This document shows, in pieces, positions 35,919-45,800 of a DNA stretch of 64,000 nucleotides. This stretch comes from Burkholderia catarinensis (lineage in GTDB: Bacteria > Pseudomonadota > Gammaproteobacteria > Burkholderiales > Burkholderiaceae). Location of the stretch: the NCBI RefSeq assembly GCF_001883705.2, contig NZ_MDEQ02000012.1:186001-250000 (forward strand), given 5' to 3'. Within the stretch, counting starts at the first letter, position 1. Every line of letters begins with the position of its first letter. Both the position numbers and the translations under genes were made by a program. The notes below the pieces were generated by a model that was not told where the DNA came from, searched no databases, and saw only the letters and a program-made list of their open reading frames with translations.

Positions 35919-37315
35919 GCGCGCTCGGCGGCGGCGCGAGCGGCCTCGCCGAGCCGGCGGCCGGCGCGCGCGACGCGTCGTTCGCGCTGCGCTTCGGCTG
36001 GCTCGCGGCGATGGGCGCCGTGTTCTTCTCGACGTACGGCTTCGCGAACTGGCTCGCCGCGCGCCGCGCGGCGGTGCCGACGTTCGCGTTCGGCTGGGAG
36101 CATGCGATCCCGTTCGTGCCGTGGACGATCGTGCCGTACTGGTCGATCGACCTGCTGTATGCGCTGTCGTTCTTCTTCTGGACGCGCCGCGCGGATCTGC
36201 TCGATCACGTGAAGCGGCTGTTGACCGTGCAACTGGTGTCGGTCGCGTGCTTCCTCGCGTGGCCGCTGCGCTTCGGTTTCGAGCGGCCCGACGCGGGCGG
36301 CGCGGCCGGCGCGCTGTTCACGCTGCTGATGGGGTTCGACAAGCCGTTCAACCAGGCGCCGTCGCTGCACATCGGATTGCTCGTGGTCCTGTGGGCCGTC
36401 TATGCGAAGCACCTGCGCGGCACGCTCGCGCGCGTCGTGCTGCACCTGTGGTTCGCGGCGATCGGCGTGTCGGTGCTGACGACCTACCAGCATCACGTGA
36501 TCGACGTGCCGACCGGCGCGGCCGTCGGCTGTCTCGCGCTGTTCCTGTTTCCGCTGCGCGATGCCGCGGGCCGGCTGCCGGGGGCCGGCGTGTCGCCGGG
36601 CGCGGCCGGCCGCGCGCTCGCGCGCCGCTATGCGCTCGGCGCGGCGCTGGTCGCACTCGCGGCGCTCTGGTGCGTGCCGCGCGCGCCGGGCTGGGCGCTG
36701 GCGGCGGGGTGGGTCGCGCTGGCGCTCGCGTGCGTCGCGTGGATCTACCGGCGCGGCGCACCCGGTGCGTTCCAGAAGGACGCGCACGGGCGTTTCCCGG
36801 TCTTCATCCGCTGGCTGCTCGCGCCGACGATCGCCGGCGCGTTCGTCAATTCGCGGCTGTGGACGTTCCGGCAGCCGGCGCCCGTGCGGATCGACGAACG
36901 GGTGTCGATCGGCCGCACGCCGACGACGCGCGACGTGCGGCGTCACGGTTTCACGGCGCTGGTCGACCTGACGGCCGAAATGCCGCGCTGGACCGCGGCC
37001 GACGCGTCGCTCGCGTATGCGGCCGTGCCGCAGCTCGACCTGATCGCGCCGACGGCCGCGCAGCTCGCGCAGGCTGTCGCGGCGCTCGAACGCCTGCACG
37101 GCGAAGGGCGCGACGTGCTGGTCTGCTGCGCGCTCGGCTACGGGCGCAGCGTACTGTGCGCGGCCGCGTGGCTGGCGGCACGGCGCGGGTTCGGCGATGC
37201 GCGCGACGCGCTGGCCGCGGTGCGCGCGGTGCGGCCGCACGCGGTGTGGTCGGACGACGGCGTGGCCGTGCTGCAGCACTGGATCGATCGCCATCGCGGC
37301 GCGGGAGGCCGGTGA
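35915..37315 (+). CDS. PAP2 phosphatase fused to a dual-specificity/tyrosine phosphatase, YnbD-type
   Basis: A 466-residue membrane protein. The N-terminal two thirds is a PAP2-type lipid phosphatase with KPFNQAPSLHIGLL (SLH at 150-152) and YQHHVIDVPTGAAVG (H194, D197), across about seven membrane segments. The C-terminal part (about 320-466) is a cysteine phosphatase with C405-x5-R411 (VCCALGYGRSVLC). Two phosphatases of different mechanism in one chain suggest stepwise dephosphorylation of a lipid phosphate such as a phosphatidyl-polyol phosphate. It is translationally coupled to both neighbours. Confidence 0.9.
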   Translation: MSALGGGASGLAEPAAGARDASFALRFGWLAAMGAVFFSTYGFANWLAARRAAVPTFAFGWEHAIPFVPWTIVPYWSIDLLYALSFFFWTRRADLLDHVKRLLTVQLVSVACFLAWPLRFGFERPDAGGAAGALFTLLMGFDKPFNQAPSLHIGLLVVLWAVYAKHLRGTLARVVLHLWFAAIGVSVLTTYQHHVIDVPTGAAVGCLALFLFPLRDAAGRLPGAGVSPGAAGRALARRYALGAALVALAALWCVPRAPGWALAAGWVALALACVAWIYRRGAPGAFQKDAHGRFPVFIRWLLAPTIAGAFVNSRLWTFRQPAPVRIDERVSIGRTPTTRDVRRHGFTALVDLTAEMPRWTAADASLAYAAVPQLDLIAPTAAQLAQAVAALERLHGEGRDVLVCCALGYGRSVLCAAAWLAARRGFGDARDALAAVRAVRPHAVWSDDGVAVLQHWIDRHRGAGGR

Positions 37316-37767
37316 TGCGCGATCCGTCCGCTCCATTCCGGATTGCCGCCGCGCGCGGCGCGCTCGATGCGGGGGCGTGGGCGATCGCGGCCGCGCTGGC
37401 CGCGGCCGGCGCGGGCTGGTGGATCGCGTCGGGCTGGGCGCCGGCGACGCTCGCCCGCGTGCTGCTGGCCGTCGTCAGCACGGGGTCGGGGGTCGCGGCG
37501 CTGTGGTACGCGGTGCGTATCGAGATCGACCGCCGGCTGTTCGCCGCGCTGGCGCGAGCGGCCTCCGGCGATGCGTCGATCGACGACGGGCTCGCGGCGC
37601 TCGATCGTGCGCTCGCCGATCTCGGCTGGATCGACGCGGGGAAGGCGGGACGCGCGCTCGACGCGCGCGTGCGCGGCGCGGTCGGGCTGTGCCGGGCCGG
37701 CGTGCTCGTCGCGATCGTGCAGTGGGTCGTGGTCGGGATCGCGATCGCGGTGCCGCAGATCGGCTAG
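37315..37767 (+). CDS. Small membrane protein of the ynb-like lipid cluster
   Basis: A 150-residue protein with three to four hydrophobic segments (AWAIAAALAAAGAGWWIASG, ARVLLAVVSTGSGVAALWYA, AGVLVAIVQWVVVGIAIAVP) and a short soluble middle (residues about 75-125). The start shares one base with the phosphatase stop (TGATG), so it belongs to the same operon. I do not recognise a named family; it may scaffold the membrane enzymes. It is convergent with the diguanylate cyclase gene. Confidence 0.85.
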   Translation: MRDPSAPFRIAAARGALDAGAWAIAAALAAAGAGWWIASGWAPATLARVLLAVVSTGSGVAALWYAVRIEIDRRLFAALARAASGDASIDDGLAALDRALADLGWIDAGKAGRALDARVRGAVGLCRAGVLVAIVQWVVVGIAIAVPQIG

Positions 37768-37783
37768 CGGCCCATTTCAGGCG

Positions 37784-38806
37784 TTACGCGTGCATCGAAC
37801 GATGCGGTCGCGTCCGCTTCGCTTCATACATCGCCTGATCCGCATGCTCGATCAGCGCGGTCATGTCGGTGCCGTCGTCCGGCAGCAGTGCGACGCCGAC
37901 GCTGACGCCGAGCTGCAGCGGGCGCCCCTCGAATTCGAACGGTTCGCTGACCTGCCGCGCGAGTCGCACGCGTTGCGCGTCCACGTCGTCGCGGCTGCCG
38001 ACATTCGGCAGGATCACGGCGAATTCGTCGCCGCCGACGCGCGCGACGGTGTCCGAGCGCCGCACCGCACCCTGCATCCGCGTGGCGATCTCGCGTAGCG
38101 CGGCGTCGCCCGCGCGGTGGCCGAAACCGTCGTTGATCGGCTTCAGCCCGTCCATGTCGATGTTGAGGATGCCGAGCCGGCCGTTCGCGCGCAGCGCCGT
38201 GTGCATCGACTGCCGCAGGCGGTCGTAGAACAGCGCGCGGTTGGGCAGGCCGGTGAGCGCGTCGTGCGTCGCGCGCAGGTATAACTCGTTCGCCTCGTTG
38301 CGCGCCGCGTGGAACATCGCGGCGGCGATCAGTTCGGCCGTCAGCCGCAGCGTGCCGGCGTCGGCCTGCGAGAAGCCGTCGACGTCCGGTGACATCACCT
38401 TCAGCACGCCGACCGTCGTGTCGGCATGCGTGAGCGGCATCACGAGCATCGAGCGCAGGCCGACCCGGCGGCATGCGTCGCGATCGACGCGCGGGTCGGT
38501 TTCCGAATCGACGCAGTGCAGCAACTCGCGTTGCTGCACGCACAGGCCCGACAGGCTGCCCGAGCGGCGCAGCCGCAGCCCGAGCATCCCGGCGGCCGTG
38601 CCCGATGCGGCGCGGTACACCATGTCGTCACCTTCGGCGAATTCGACCGCGGCGGCGCTCGCGCCGGTGAGCAGCGGCACCTGCTCGGCCACGTAAGCCA
38701 TCACGCTGCCGAGGTCGAGACCGAGTTTCGCGATTTCGGTCTGCGCCGCGATGATGCGCAGCAGCGTGGCGGGCGAAGGCGTGGCGGTGTCGACGATTTG
38801 ATCCAA
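37784..38806 (-). CDS. GAF-GGDEF diguanylate cyclase
   Basis: A 340-residue cytoplasmic protein: a GAF sensor (about 20-165) followed by a GGDEF domain with an intact active site (VGGDEFAVIL) and NIDMDGLKPINDGFGHRAGD. It should make cyclic di-GMP from GTP. No conserved RxxD inhibitory site is obvious just before GGDEF (the sequence is AVRRSDTVARV, with RRSD as a possible match). No ATG is available; TTG at 38804-38806 is the most family-like start, and an upstream TTG at 38887 is the alternative. It is divergent from the bcs operon, whose BcsA and BcsE bind c-di-GMP. Confidence 0.88.
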   Translation of the reverse strand: MDQIVDTATPSPATLLRIIAAQTEIAKLGLDLGSVMAYVAEQVPLLTGASAAAVEFAEGDDMVYRAASGTAAGMLGLRLRRSGSLSGLCVQQRELLHCVDSETDPRVDRDACRRVGLRSMLVMPLTHADTTVGVLKVMSPDVDGFSQADAGTLRLTAELIAAAMFHAARNEANELYLRATHDALTGLPNRALFYDRLRQSMHTALRANGRLGILNIDMDGLKPINDGFGHRAGDAALREIATRMQGAVRRSDTVARVGGDEFAVILPNVGSRDDVDAQRVRLARQVSEPFEFEGRPLQLGVSVGVALLPDDGTDMTALIEHADQAMYEAKRTRPHRSMHA

Positions 38807-39270
38807 GTCAGTTTTCCAGGAAAGAAAGCGCGTCCGGTGTCGCGGGTTTGCGGTAGCATACGGCGCCGCTCCGCGGGCGGTCTGCAACGGACCGCCCCGG
38901 CCAGCCGCAGCGCCGGTAGTATGCCGTCCGGCCCTTTCGACGACAACGGCGCAATTCTTGCCACTCGTTCATCTCGCGCAGCATTTCCGACCGGATTGAG
39001 GTTTTTTCGCTTCACCGTTGCGAATCGGGGTGAGTTTTGTTCTGTTTTTGAGATAGTGTGACGAATGGGCGCGTGCCTGTGCCAGGCGCGCGCGTGCCAT
39101 ACGATGTCGGACGATTAAAGAAAGTGCCACATCGTTTCGATAAATGAATCAGGTAAGTCAGTTAATTGAGGGGAAGCTGTGGGGATGTTCACTCACGGGC
39201 ATGGCTGCTTTGCGCGCGTCGGGTTCGACGCGCTTGATGACCGGGCGATCGTGACGACGCGGAGTCGCGC
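38807..39270. other. Divergent region between the diguanylate cyclase and the bcs operon
   Basis: About 460 bases without a convincing gene. The region turns AT-rich from 39000 to 39175 and contains the likely promoters of both units. I could not identify a riboswitch or a regulator box. Confidence 0.6.
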
Positions 39271-41583
39271 ATGAAGCCGGCCGCGTCGCTGTTCGTCCTG
39301 TCGGTTGCCATGGTCGGCGCTTTCCACGTGGCCGCGCTGTCGGCCGCTCCGGTGCCGGCGGTACCGGTAGCCGGTGCGTCGTCCGCCGCTGGGTCGGCGC
39401 CGGTGCTCGCGGCCGCGCCGACGGCGGCCAGCGCGCCGTCCGGCGGCCTGCCGGCGGCGACGGTGCGCCTGCCGTTCGCGTCGCTCGGCGCGTTCGATCC
39501 GCTGCGCCTGCGCGGCGCCGACGACGCGCGCACGATCAACGCGGGCGTGCGGCTCGACCGCGTGGTCACGGGCGCGCGGCTGCGCCTGACCTATGCGTAT
39601 TCGCCGTCGCTCGTGTTCCCGATGTCGCACCTGAAGGTGTCGGTGAACGGCGAGGTCATCGCGACCGTCCCGTTTGACGCCGCGCACGCGGGTAGCACGG
39701 TCACGCAGGACATCCCGATCGATCCGCGCTACTTCTCCGATTTCAACCAGATCGGCTTGCGCCTGATCGCGCACTACACGCTCGACCATTGCGAGGATCC
39801 GTCGAACTCGGCGCTGTGGGCCGACGTGAGCCCGACGAGCGAGCTGATCCTCGATGAATCGCCGGTGCGCCTGCCGAACGATCTCGCGCTGCTGCCCGCG
39901 CCGTTCTTCGACCGGCGCGACAACGGCCGCGTGCGGCTGCCGTTCGTGCTGCCCGCGTCGCCCGATTCGGCGACGCTGCGCAGCGCGGGCGTGCTCGCGT
40001 CGTGGTTCGGCGCGCTCGCCGATTACCGGCATGCGCGCTTCCCGGTGTCGTCCGGGCTGCCGGCCGACGACCAGGCGGTGGTGGTGGGTACGGCCGCGAC
40101 GCTGCCGGCCGGCCTCGTGCTGCCGTCGGTCAACGGCCCGCTGCTCGCGGTCGCCGACAACCCGGCCGCGCCGGGGCGCAAGCTGCTCGTCGTCACGGGC
40201 CGCACGGCGGCCGAGGTCGACGATGCGGTCGCGACACTCGTGCTCGGCCGCGCGGCGCTGTCGGGGCCGGCGGCGACCGTCGCGCACGTCGATCTCGGCG
40301 CGCCGCGCAAGCCGTACGACGCGCCGCGCTGGCTGCCCGTGAACCGGCCGATCGCATTCCGCGAGCTCGTGGCCGATCCGCGCGAGCTGGAAGTGCGCGG
40401 TACGACGCCCGACGCGATCCGCCTGAGGCTGCGCGTGCCGGCCGATCTCCATTCGTGGAACGGCGCGGGCGTGCCGATCACGCTGCGCTACCGCTATACG
40501 GCGCCGACCGTGCAGGACAACTCGACGCTCGCCGTCGAGATCAACGACCAGCTCGTGAAGTCGTACCGGCTCGGGCCGGCCCATGCCGAGGACGCGCACG
40601 GCCGCATGCAGCTGCCGCTGCTGTCGGTGCCGGAAGGGCGCGTGACGAGCGACGTCGACATTCCGGCATTCCGGGTCGGCAGCGGCAACCAGCTGCAGTT
40701 CCGCTTCACGCTCGACTCGCAGAAGACGGGCCTGTGCTCGAGCACGGCCAGCGAGCCGCAGCGCGCGGCGATCGATCCCGATTCGACGATCGACTTCTCG
40801 CACTTCGTCCATTACGCGCAATTGCCGAACCTCGCATTTTTCGCGAACAGCGGCTTCCCGTTCACGCGCTTCGCCGACCTGTCGCAGACGGCCGTCGTGA
40901 TGCCCGACCGGCCGTCGCCGCAGGAGCTCGAGGCCTACCTGACGATGCTCGGCCACATGGGCGAATGGACCGGTTTCCCGGCACTGCGCGTGCAGGTCGC
41001 GCGGCCCGGCGACGTCGCCGCGCTGTCGGGCAGCAAGGATCTGCTGGTGATCGACGGCTCGCCCGCGTCGCCGCTGCTCGCGCACTGGCGCTCGGCGCTG
41101 CCGCTCGCGATCGGCGAGCAGGGCGGTGCCGGAGGCGGCGGCGCGACGCGTGTCGCGTTCACGGTGAAGGAGCGCTGGCGCAACGGCGTCGGCCTGGCCG
41201 ACGGCGGGGCGCATATCGAGCAGACAGGCCCGCTCGCGGCGCTCGCCGGGTTCGAGCTGCCGGGCAGCCGGGGGCGCAGCGTCGTCGCGCTGACGGCGAC
41301 CGACCAGCCGCGCCTCGGCGATCTGCTCAACGTGTTCGAGAATCCCGGCCTCGTGTCGCAGCTGCAAGGCGATCTCGCGCTGGTGCGGCCGGGGCAGGTC
41401 GACAGCCTGCGCGTCGGCGAGCCGTACGTGGTGGGCTTCGTGCCGTGGTATGCGCGCGTGTGGACGCATGCGGCGCAGCATCCGGTCGTGCTCGGCGCGG
41501 TCGGCGTCGTCGCGGGGCTGCTGCTCGCGCTCGGCGTGTTCAGCGTGCTGCAGAAAATCGCCGCGCGTCGACGGGGGATGTAA
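39271..41583 (+). CDS. bcsB: Cellulose synthase periplasmic subunit BcsB
   Basis: A 770-residue periplasmic protein with an N-terminal signal and one C-terminal membrane anchor (about 738-760, AVGVVAGLLLALGVFSVLQK). It carries the repeated carbohydrate-binding and flavodoxin-like modules of BcsB: RLTYAYSPSLVFPMSHLKVS, YTLDHCEDPSNSALWADVSP, RYRYTAPTVQDNSTLAVEIN and the Cys-containing LDSQKTGLCSSTASEPQRAA. BcsB guides the glucan from BcsA across the periplasm. In the usual E. coli order it directly follows bcsA; here it heads the operon and bcsA is five genes downstream. Confidence 0.96.
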   Translation: MKPAASLFVLSVAMVGAFHVAALSAAPVPAVPVAGASSAAGSAPVLAAAPTAASAPSGGLPAATVRLPFASLGAFDPLRLRGADDARTINAGVRLDRVVTGARLRLTYAYSPSLVFPMSHLKVSVNGEVIATVPFDAAHAGSTVTQDIPIDPRYFSDFNQIGLRLIAHYTLDHCEDPSNSALWADVSPTSELILDESPVRLPNDLALLPAPFFDRRDNGRVRLPFVLPASPDSATLRSAGVLASWFGALADYRHARFPVSSGLPADDQAVVVGTAATLPAGLVLPSVNGPLLAVADNPAAPGRKLLVVTGRTAAEVDDAVATLVLGRAALSGPAATVAHVDLGAPRKPYDAPRWLPVNRPIAFRELVADPRELEVRGTTPDAIRLRLRVPADLHSWNGAGVPITLRYRYTAPTVQDNSTLAVEINDQLVKSYRLGPAHAEDAHGRMQLPLLSVPEGRVTSDVDIPAFRVGSGNQLQFRFTLDSQKTGLCSSTASEPQRAAIDPDSTIDFSHFVHYAQLPNLAFFANSGFPFTRFADLSQTAVVMPDRPSPQELEAYLTMLGHMGEWTGFPALRVQVARPGDVAALSGSKDLLVIDGSPASPLLAHWRSALPLAIGEQGGAGGGGATRVAFTVKERWRNGVGLADGGAHIEQTGPLAALAGFELPGSRGRSVVALTATDQPRLGDLLNVFENPGLVSQLQGDLALVRPGQVDSLRVGEPYVVGFVPWYARVWTHAAQHPVVLGAVGVVAGLLLALGVFSVLQKIAARRRGM

Positions 41584-41586
41584 CGG

Positions 41587-42807
41587 ATGGCGCGGTCAAT
41601 GGCGAAGCGACGGACAGCGCGGCCGGCGCGGCGCGTCGGCGCGGCATTCGCGCTGACGGTCGCGCTGGCGTGCGCGGCGGCCGGCATGGCCGCTCGCGCG
41701 CAGGCCGCGGGGGCCGACGCGGCGGGCGCGGGATGCAGCGCGGCGTGGCCGCGCTGGGACGCGTTCAAGCGCGATTTCATCTCGGCCGACGGCCGCGTGA
41801 TCGACGTCGGCTCGGCCGATTCGCGCACGGTGTCGGAGGGGCAGGCGTATGGGCTTTTCTTTGCGCTGGTCGCGAACGACCGGCGCATGTTCGACACGAT
41901 CCTCGCATGGACCGAGAACAACCTCGCGCAGGGCGACCTGAGCGCGCATCTGCCGGCGTGGCTGTGGGGCCGTGCGCCCGACGGCGCGTGGCGCGTGCTC
42001 GACGCGAACGCGGCGTCGGATGCCGACCTGTGGATCGCGTATGCGCTCGTCGAAGCCGGGCGGCTGTGGCACGAGCGCAGCTACACGGCGCGCGGCGCGC
42101 TGCTCGCGAAGCGCGTGCTCGACGACGAGACGGCGACCGTGCCGGGCCTCGGTCTCACGTTGTTGCCGGGGCCGACGGGGTTCAAGCTGGCCAACGGCCA
42201 GTGGCGCGTGAATCCGAGCTATTCGCCGCCGCAGGTGATCCGCGCGCTCGGCGCGCGCCTGCCCGACGACCGGCGCTGGGCCGCGCTGGCATCCAGCACC
42301 GGGCGCGTGCTGCTCGACACGGCGCCGAAGGGCTTCTCGCCCGACTGGGCGCTGTATCGCGCGGGCACGGGTTTCGGGCCCGATTCGGAGACCCGTGCGG
42401 AGAGCGCGTACAACGCGATTCGCGTGTACCTGTGGGCCGGCATGCTCGACCGCGCCGATCCGCTCGCCGCCCCGTTGCTCGCGCGGTTCGCGCCGTTTGC
42501 CGACACTATCGCCGCGCATGGCGCGCCGCCGGAGAAGGTCGATACGACGACGGGCGTCGCGGGGCCGAACGACGGCAACGGCGGATTCTCGGCGGCGGCC
42601 GTGCCGTTCCTCGACGCGCGCGGCCAGCGCGAACTCGCGGACGCGCAGGCGGCCCGCGTCGAGTCGCTCGCGCGCCAGTCGGCGCCCGGCTACTACACGA
42701 GCGTGCTGACGCTGTTCGGCCTCGGCTGGCGCGACGGACGCTACCGGTTCGGCGCGGACGGCACGCTCGACGCACGCTGGGGAGGCCGTTCGTGCGCCGC
42801 CCGCTGA
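41587..42807 (+). CDS. bcsZ: Endo-beta-1,4-glucanase BcsZ (GH8)
   Basis: A 406-residue periplasmic cellulase with a long leader ending MAARAQAAGAD. GH8 features are WDAFKRDFISADGRVIDVGS, TVSEGQAYGLFFALVANDRR (the Glu is the likely general acid), LDANAASDADLWIAYALVEA and RAESAYNAIRVYLWAGM. BcsZ trims tangled glucan during export and is needed for normal cellulose assembly in many species. It is three bases after bcsB and overlaps the GTG start of bcsC. Confidence 0.95.
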   Translation: MARSMAKRRTARPARRVGAAFALTVALACAAAGMAARAQAAGADAAGAGCSAAWPRWDAFKRDFISADGRVIDVGSADSRTVSEGQAYGLFFALVANDRRMFDTILAWTENNLAQGDLSAHLPAWLWGRAPDGAWRVLDANAASDADLWIAYALVEAGRLWHERSYTARGALLAKRVLDDETATVPGLGLTLLPGPTGFKLANGQWRVNPSYSPPQVIRALGARLPDDRRWAALASSTGRVLLDTAPKGFSPDWALYRAGTGFGPDSETRAESAYNAIRVYLWAGMLDRADPLAAPLLARFAPFADTIAAHGAPPEKVDTTTGVAGPNDGNGGFSAAAVPFLDARGQRELADAQAARVESLARQSAPGYYTSVLTLFGLGWRDGRYRFGADGTLDARWGGRSCAAR

Positions 42808-45800
42808 AGCGCGCCGTGCCGCACGTCGCGGGATTCGCGTGGCTCGCGTCGTCGGTGTGCGCGGCAGCGCCGGGCGCCGCATCCGGCGCGACGATGCCGA
42901 ATACCGCGACGCCGGCGGCATCCGCTTCCGCCGATGCGCAGCGCCAGCTCGAGACCGCGCGGTTGTGGGGCGTCAAGCATCGCGATGACCTCGCGCGCGA
43001 TGCGCTGCGCAAGGGGCTGCTGATCGCGCCGGGCGACGCCGAACTGCTGGCCGAACAGGTCCGCGTGCTGCTGCGGCTCGGCGACGCGAAAGGCGCACAG
43101 GCCGCGCTCGCGCGCCTGCAGGCGCAGTCGCCGAATGCGCCCGCCACGCGGCGGGTGGCCGACGAATACCGCGTCGCGACGAGCGGGCGCGGCGAGATGG
43201 CGCAGATCCGCCTGCTCGCGCGCAGCGGCCGCGCCGACGAGGCGGCCCGGCGGATCGTCGCGCTGTTTCCGAACGGCGCGCCGTCGGGCGCGCTCGGCGC
43301 CGAGTATTACCAGATCGTGTCGAATGCGCCGGGCGGGCGCGAGCCGGCGATCGCCGCGCTGCGCCGCGCGGTCGCGGCCGATCCGCAGGACACGAGCGCG
43401 TCGATCGCGCTGGCGCGGCTGCTGAACCAGCGCGCCGACACGCGGCCGGAGGCGAGCCGGATCGCAGGGGCGCTCGCGAAGCGCGCCGATGCCGACCATA
43501 CGGAGGCGATGGCGCTGTGGCGGCGCGTGCTGCAGTCGGCCGGCAACGATCCCGCGTATCTCGATGCGCTGCATGCGTATCTCGCGCTCGTGCCGGACGA
43601 CACCGAATTCCTCGACCGCGTCGCGGCACTGGACCGTCAGCGCGACGCGCAGCGCCGGCTCGAACGCGATCCCGACTACATCGCGCAGCAGCGCGGCCTG
43701 CGTGCGCTCGCGCGCGGCGACCTGGCCGGCGCCGATCCGCTGCTCGCGCGCGCCGCGCGTGCGCGTGCGGACGACGCCGACGCGATCGGCGGGCTTGGCC
43801 TGCTGCGCCTGCGCGAAGGGCGGCACGACGAAGCGCGCGCGCTGTTCGCGCGGGCCGCGACGCTCGCGACCGACCAGCGCGGCAAATGGCAGGGCCTCGC
43901 GCGCACCGCGCAGTTCTGGGGGCTGCTCGCGCAAGGCCGCACGGCGGCTGCCGCGGGACGCCCGCAGGACGCCGAGCGCGCGGCGCGTGCGGCGCTCGCG
44001 ATGCAGCCGGACAGCCCGGACGCGAAGCTGCAACTCGCCGATGCGTTGCTCGCGCAGCGCGACTGGGCGCGCGCGGAGCCGTTGCTGCGCGAGTTGCTGG
44101 CCGCGCGTTCGCCGAACCTGTCGGCCGTGCGCGGCACGGCCACGCTGTATGAAAACACCGCCCGCGCGGACCGGATCGGCCCGCTGCTCGACGCGCTGCA
44201 AGAGCGCGTGACGGGCCGCGACGATCGCCGCGCGCTCGACGGCCTGCGTGCCGACCTGCTCGCGAACCAGGCGCGCGCGCTCGCGGACAAGGGCGAACGC
44301 GGGCCCGCCGCGCAACGCTACGAGGCGGCCGTGCGCGCGGCGCCCGATGCGCCGTGGACGCGCTTCGCGCTCGCGCGCCTCTATCGCGACATGGGGCTGC
44401 CGCAGCTCGGCCGCACGGTGATGGACGACGGGCTCGCGCAGAGCGATACGCCCGAGATGCGCTACGCGACCGCGCTGTACCGCAATTCGCTCGACGATGT
44501 CGCGGGCGCGCGGGACGCGCTCGCGAGCGTCGACGATGCGCACCGTTCGGACGGGATGCGCGCGCTCGCGCGCAAGCTCGACGCCGAAGGCGCGCTGGCC
44601 GACGCACGCGGCTCGCTCGGGCGCGGCGACCACGCGGCATTCGACGCATCGCTCGCGCATGCGCAGGCGAGCGCGCCGGACGATCCCGACATGCTCGCCG
44701 CGATCGGCGCGCAGTGGATCGACGCGGGCGAACCCGATCGCGGTCTCGCGCCGTTGCACGACTGGATCGCCGCGCATCCGGGCGAAGCCGATGCGGATGT
44801 GCGGCTGCGCTACGGCGACCTGCTCGGCAGCGCGGGGCGCGACGACGCGCTCGCCGCGTGGCTCGACGCGCTGCGCCGCGAACCGTCGCTGACGCCCGCG
44901 CAGACGGCGAGGATCGAGGACCAGTCGCTGCGGCTCGTGCTGCGGCAGACGGACGATGCGATCGCGCGGCAGGACTATGCGCAGGCGCGCACGCTGCTCG
45001 ATCGCGTGAGCCCGGCCGGCCGCGCGGACAAGCGCCATGCGCTCGAACTGGCCGATCTCGAGCGCGCGCAAGGCCATTACGGCGCGGCGCGCGACGCACT
45101 TGCGCCGGTCGTCGCGCGCACGCCTGATGATGCGGATACGCAGCTCGCGCTCGCGCGGATCGACGAGGACAGCGGCAACCGGGCCGCCGCGCTCGCGCGG
45201 GTGCAGGCCGTACTCGCGCGCACGCCGGACGACGACGTCGACACGCAACTGTCGGCCGTGCGCCGCCTGAACGCGCTGCGCCGCCCGGACGAGGCCGCGC
45301 AGGTGACCGACCGGCTGCACGCCGCGTACCCGGCGCGTCCGGACGTGACGGTCGCGGCCGGGCGCGTGGCCGAGGCACAGGGCCGCTATGGCGATGCGGC
45401 GTCGTTGTACCGGCTGTCGCAGTCGCAGGAACGCACGACAGGCGTGAGCCCGGGCCGCGACGGCCTGACGCCCGCGCAGGCCGCGTTCGCGGATCTCCAG
45501 CAGCGGCGTAATCCCGAGATCGAGACCGGCTGGACGCCTGCCTACAAGTCGGGCGACGAAGGCATCTCGTCGTATCGCGCGCAGCAGGTGCCGGTCTACA
45601 TGCAGATGCCGATCCGCTACGACGGGCACGTGTTCGCGCAGATCGACACCGTGCATCTCGACCCGGGCACGCTCGACACGAGCGACCCGAACGCGTATTC
45701 GCTCAAGACGTTCGGCACCTACGCGGCGCTCAGGGCGCAGAACGCGCTGACGCCTGCATCGATCGCGAATCCGCCGGGTTCGCTGCACCAGACGGCCACG

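Noticed and set aside
40002-42791. An in-frame upstream extension of bcsC through bcsB and bcsZ
   Set aside because: The frame is open only by base composition. A signal peptide and a strong ribosome site define the bcsC start at 42792.
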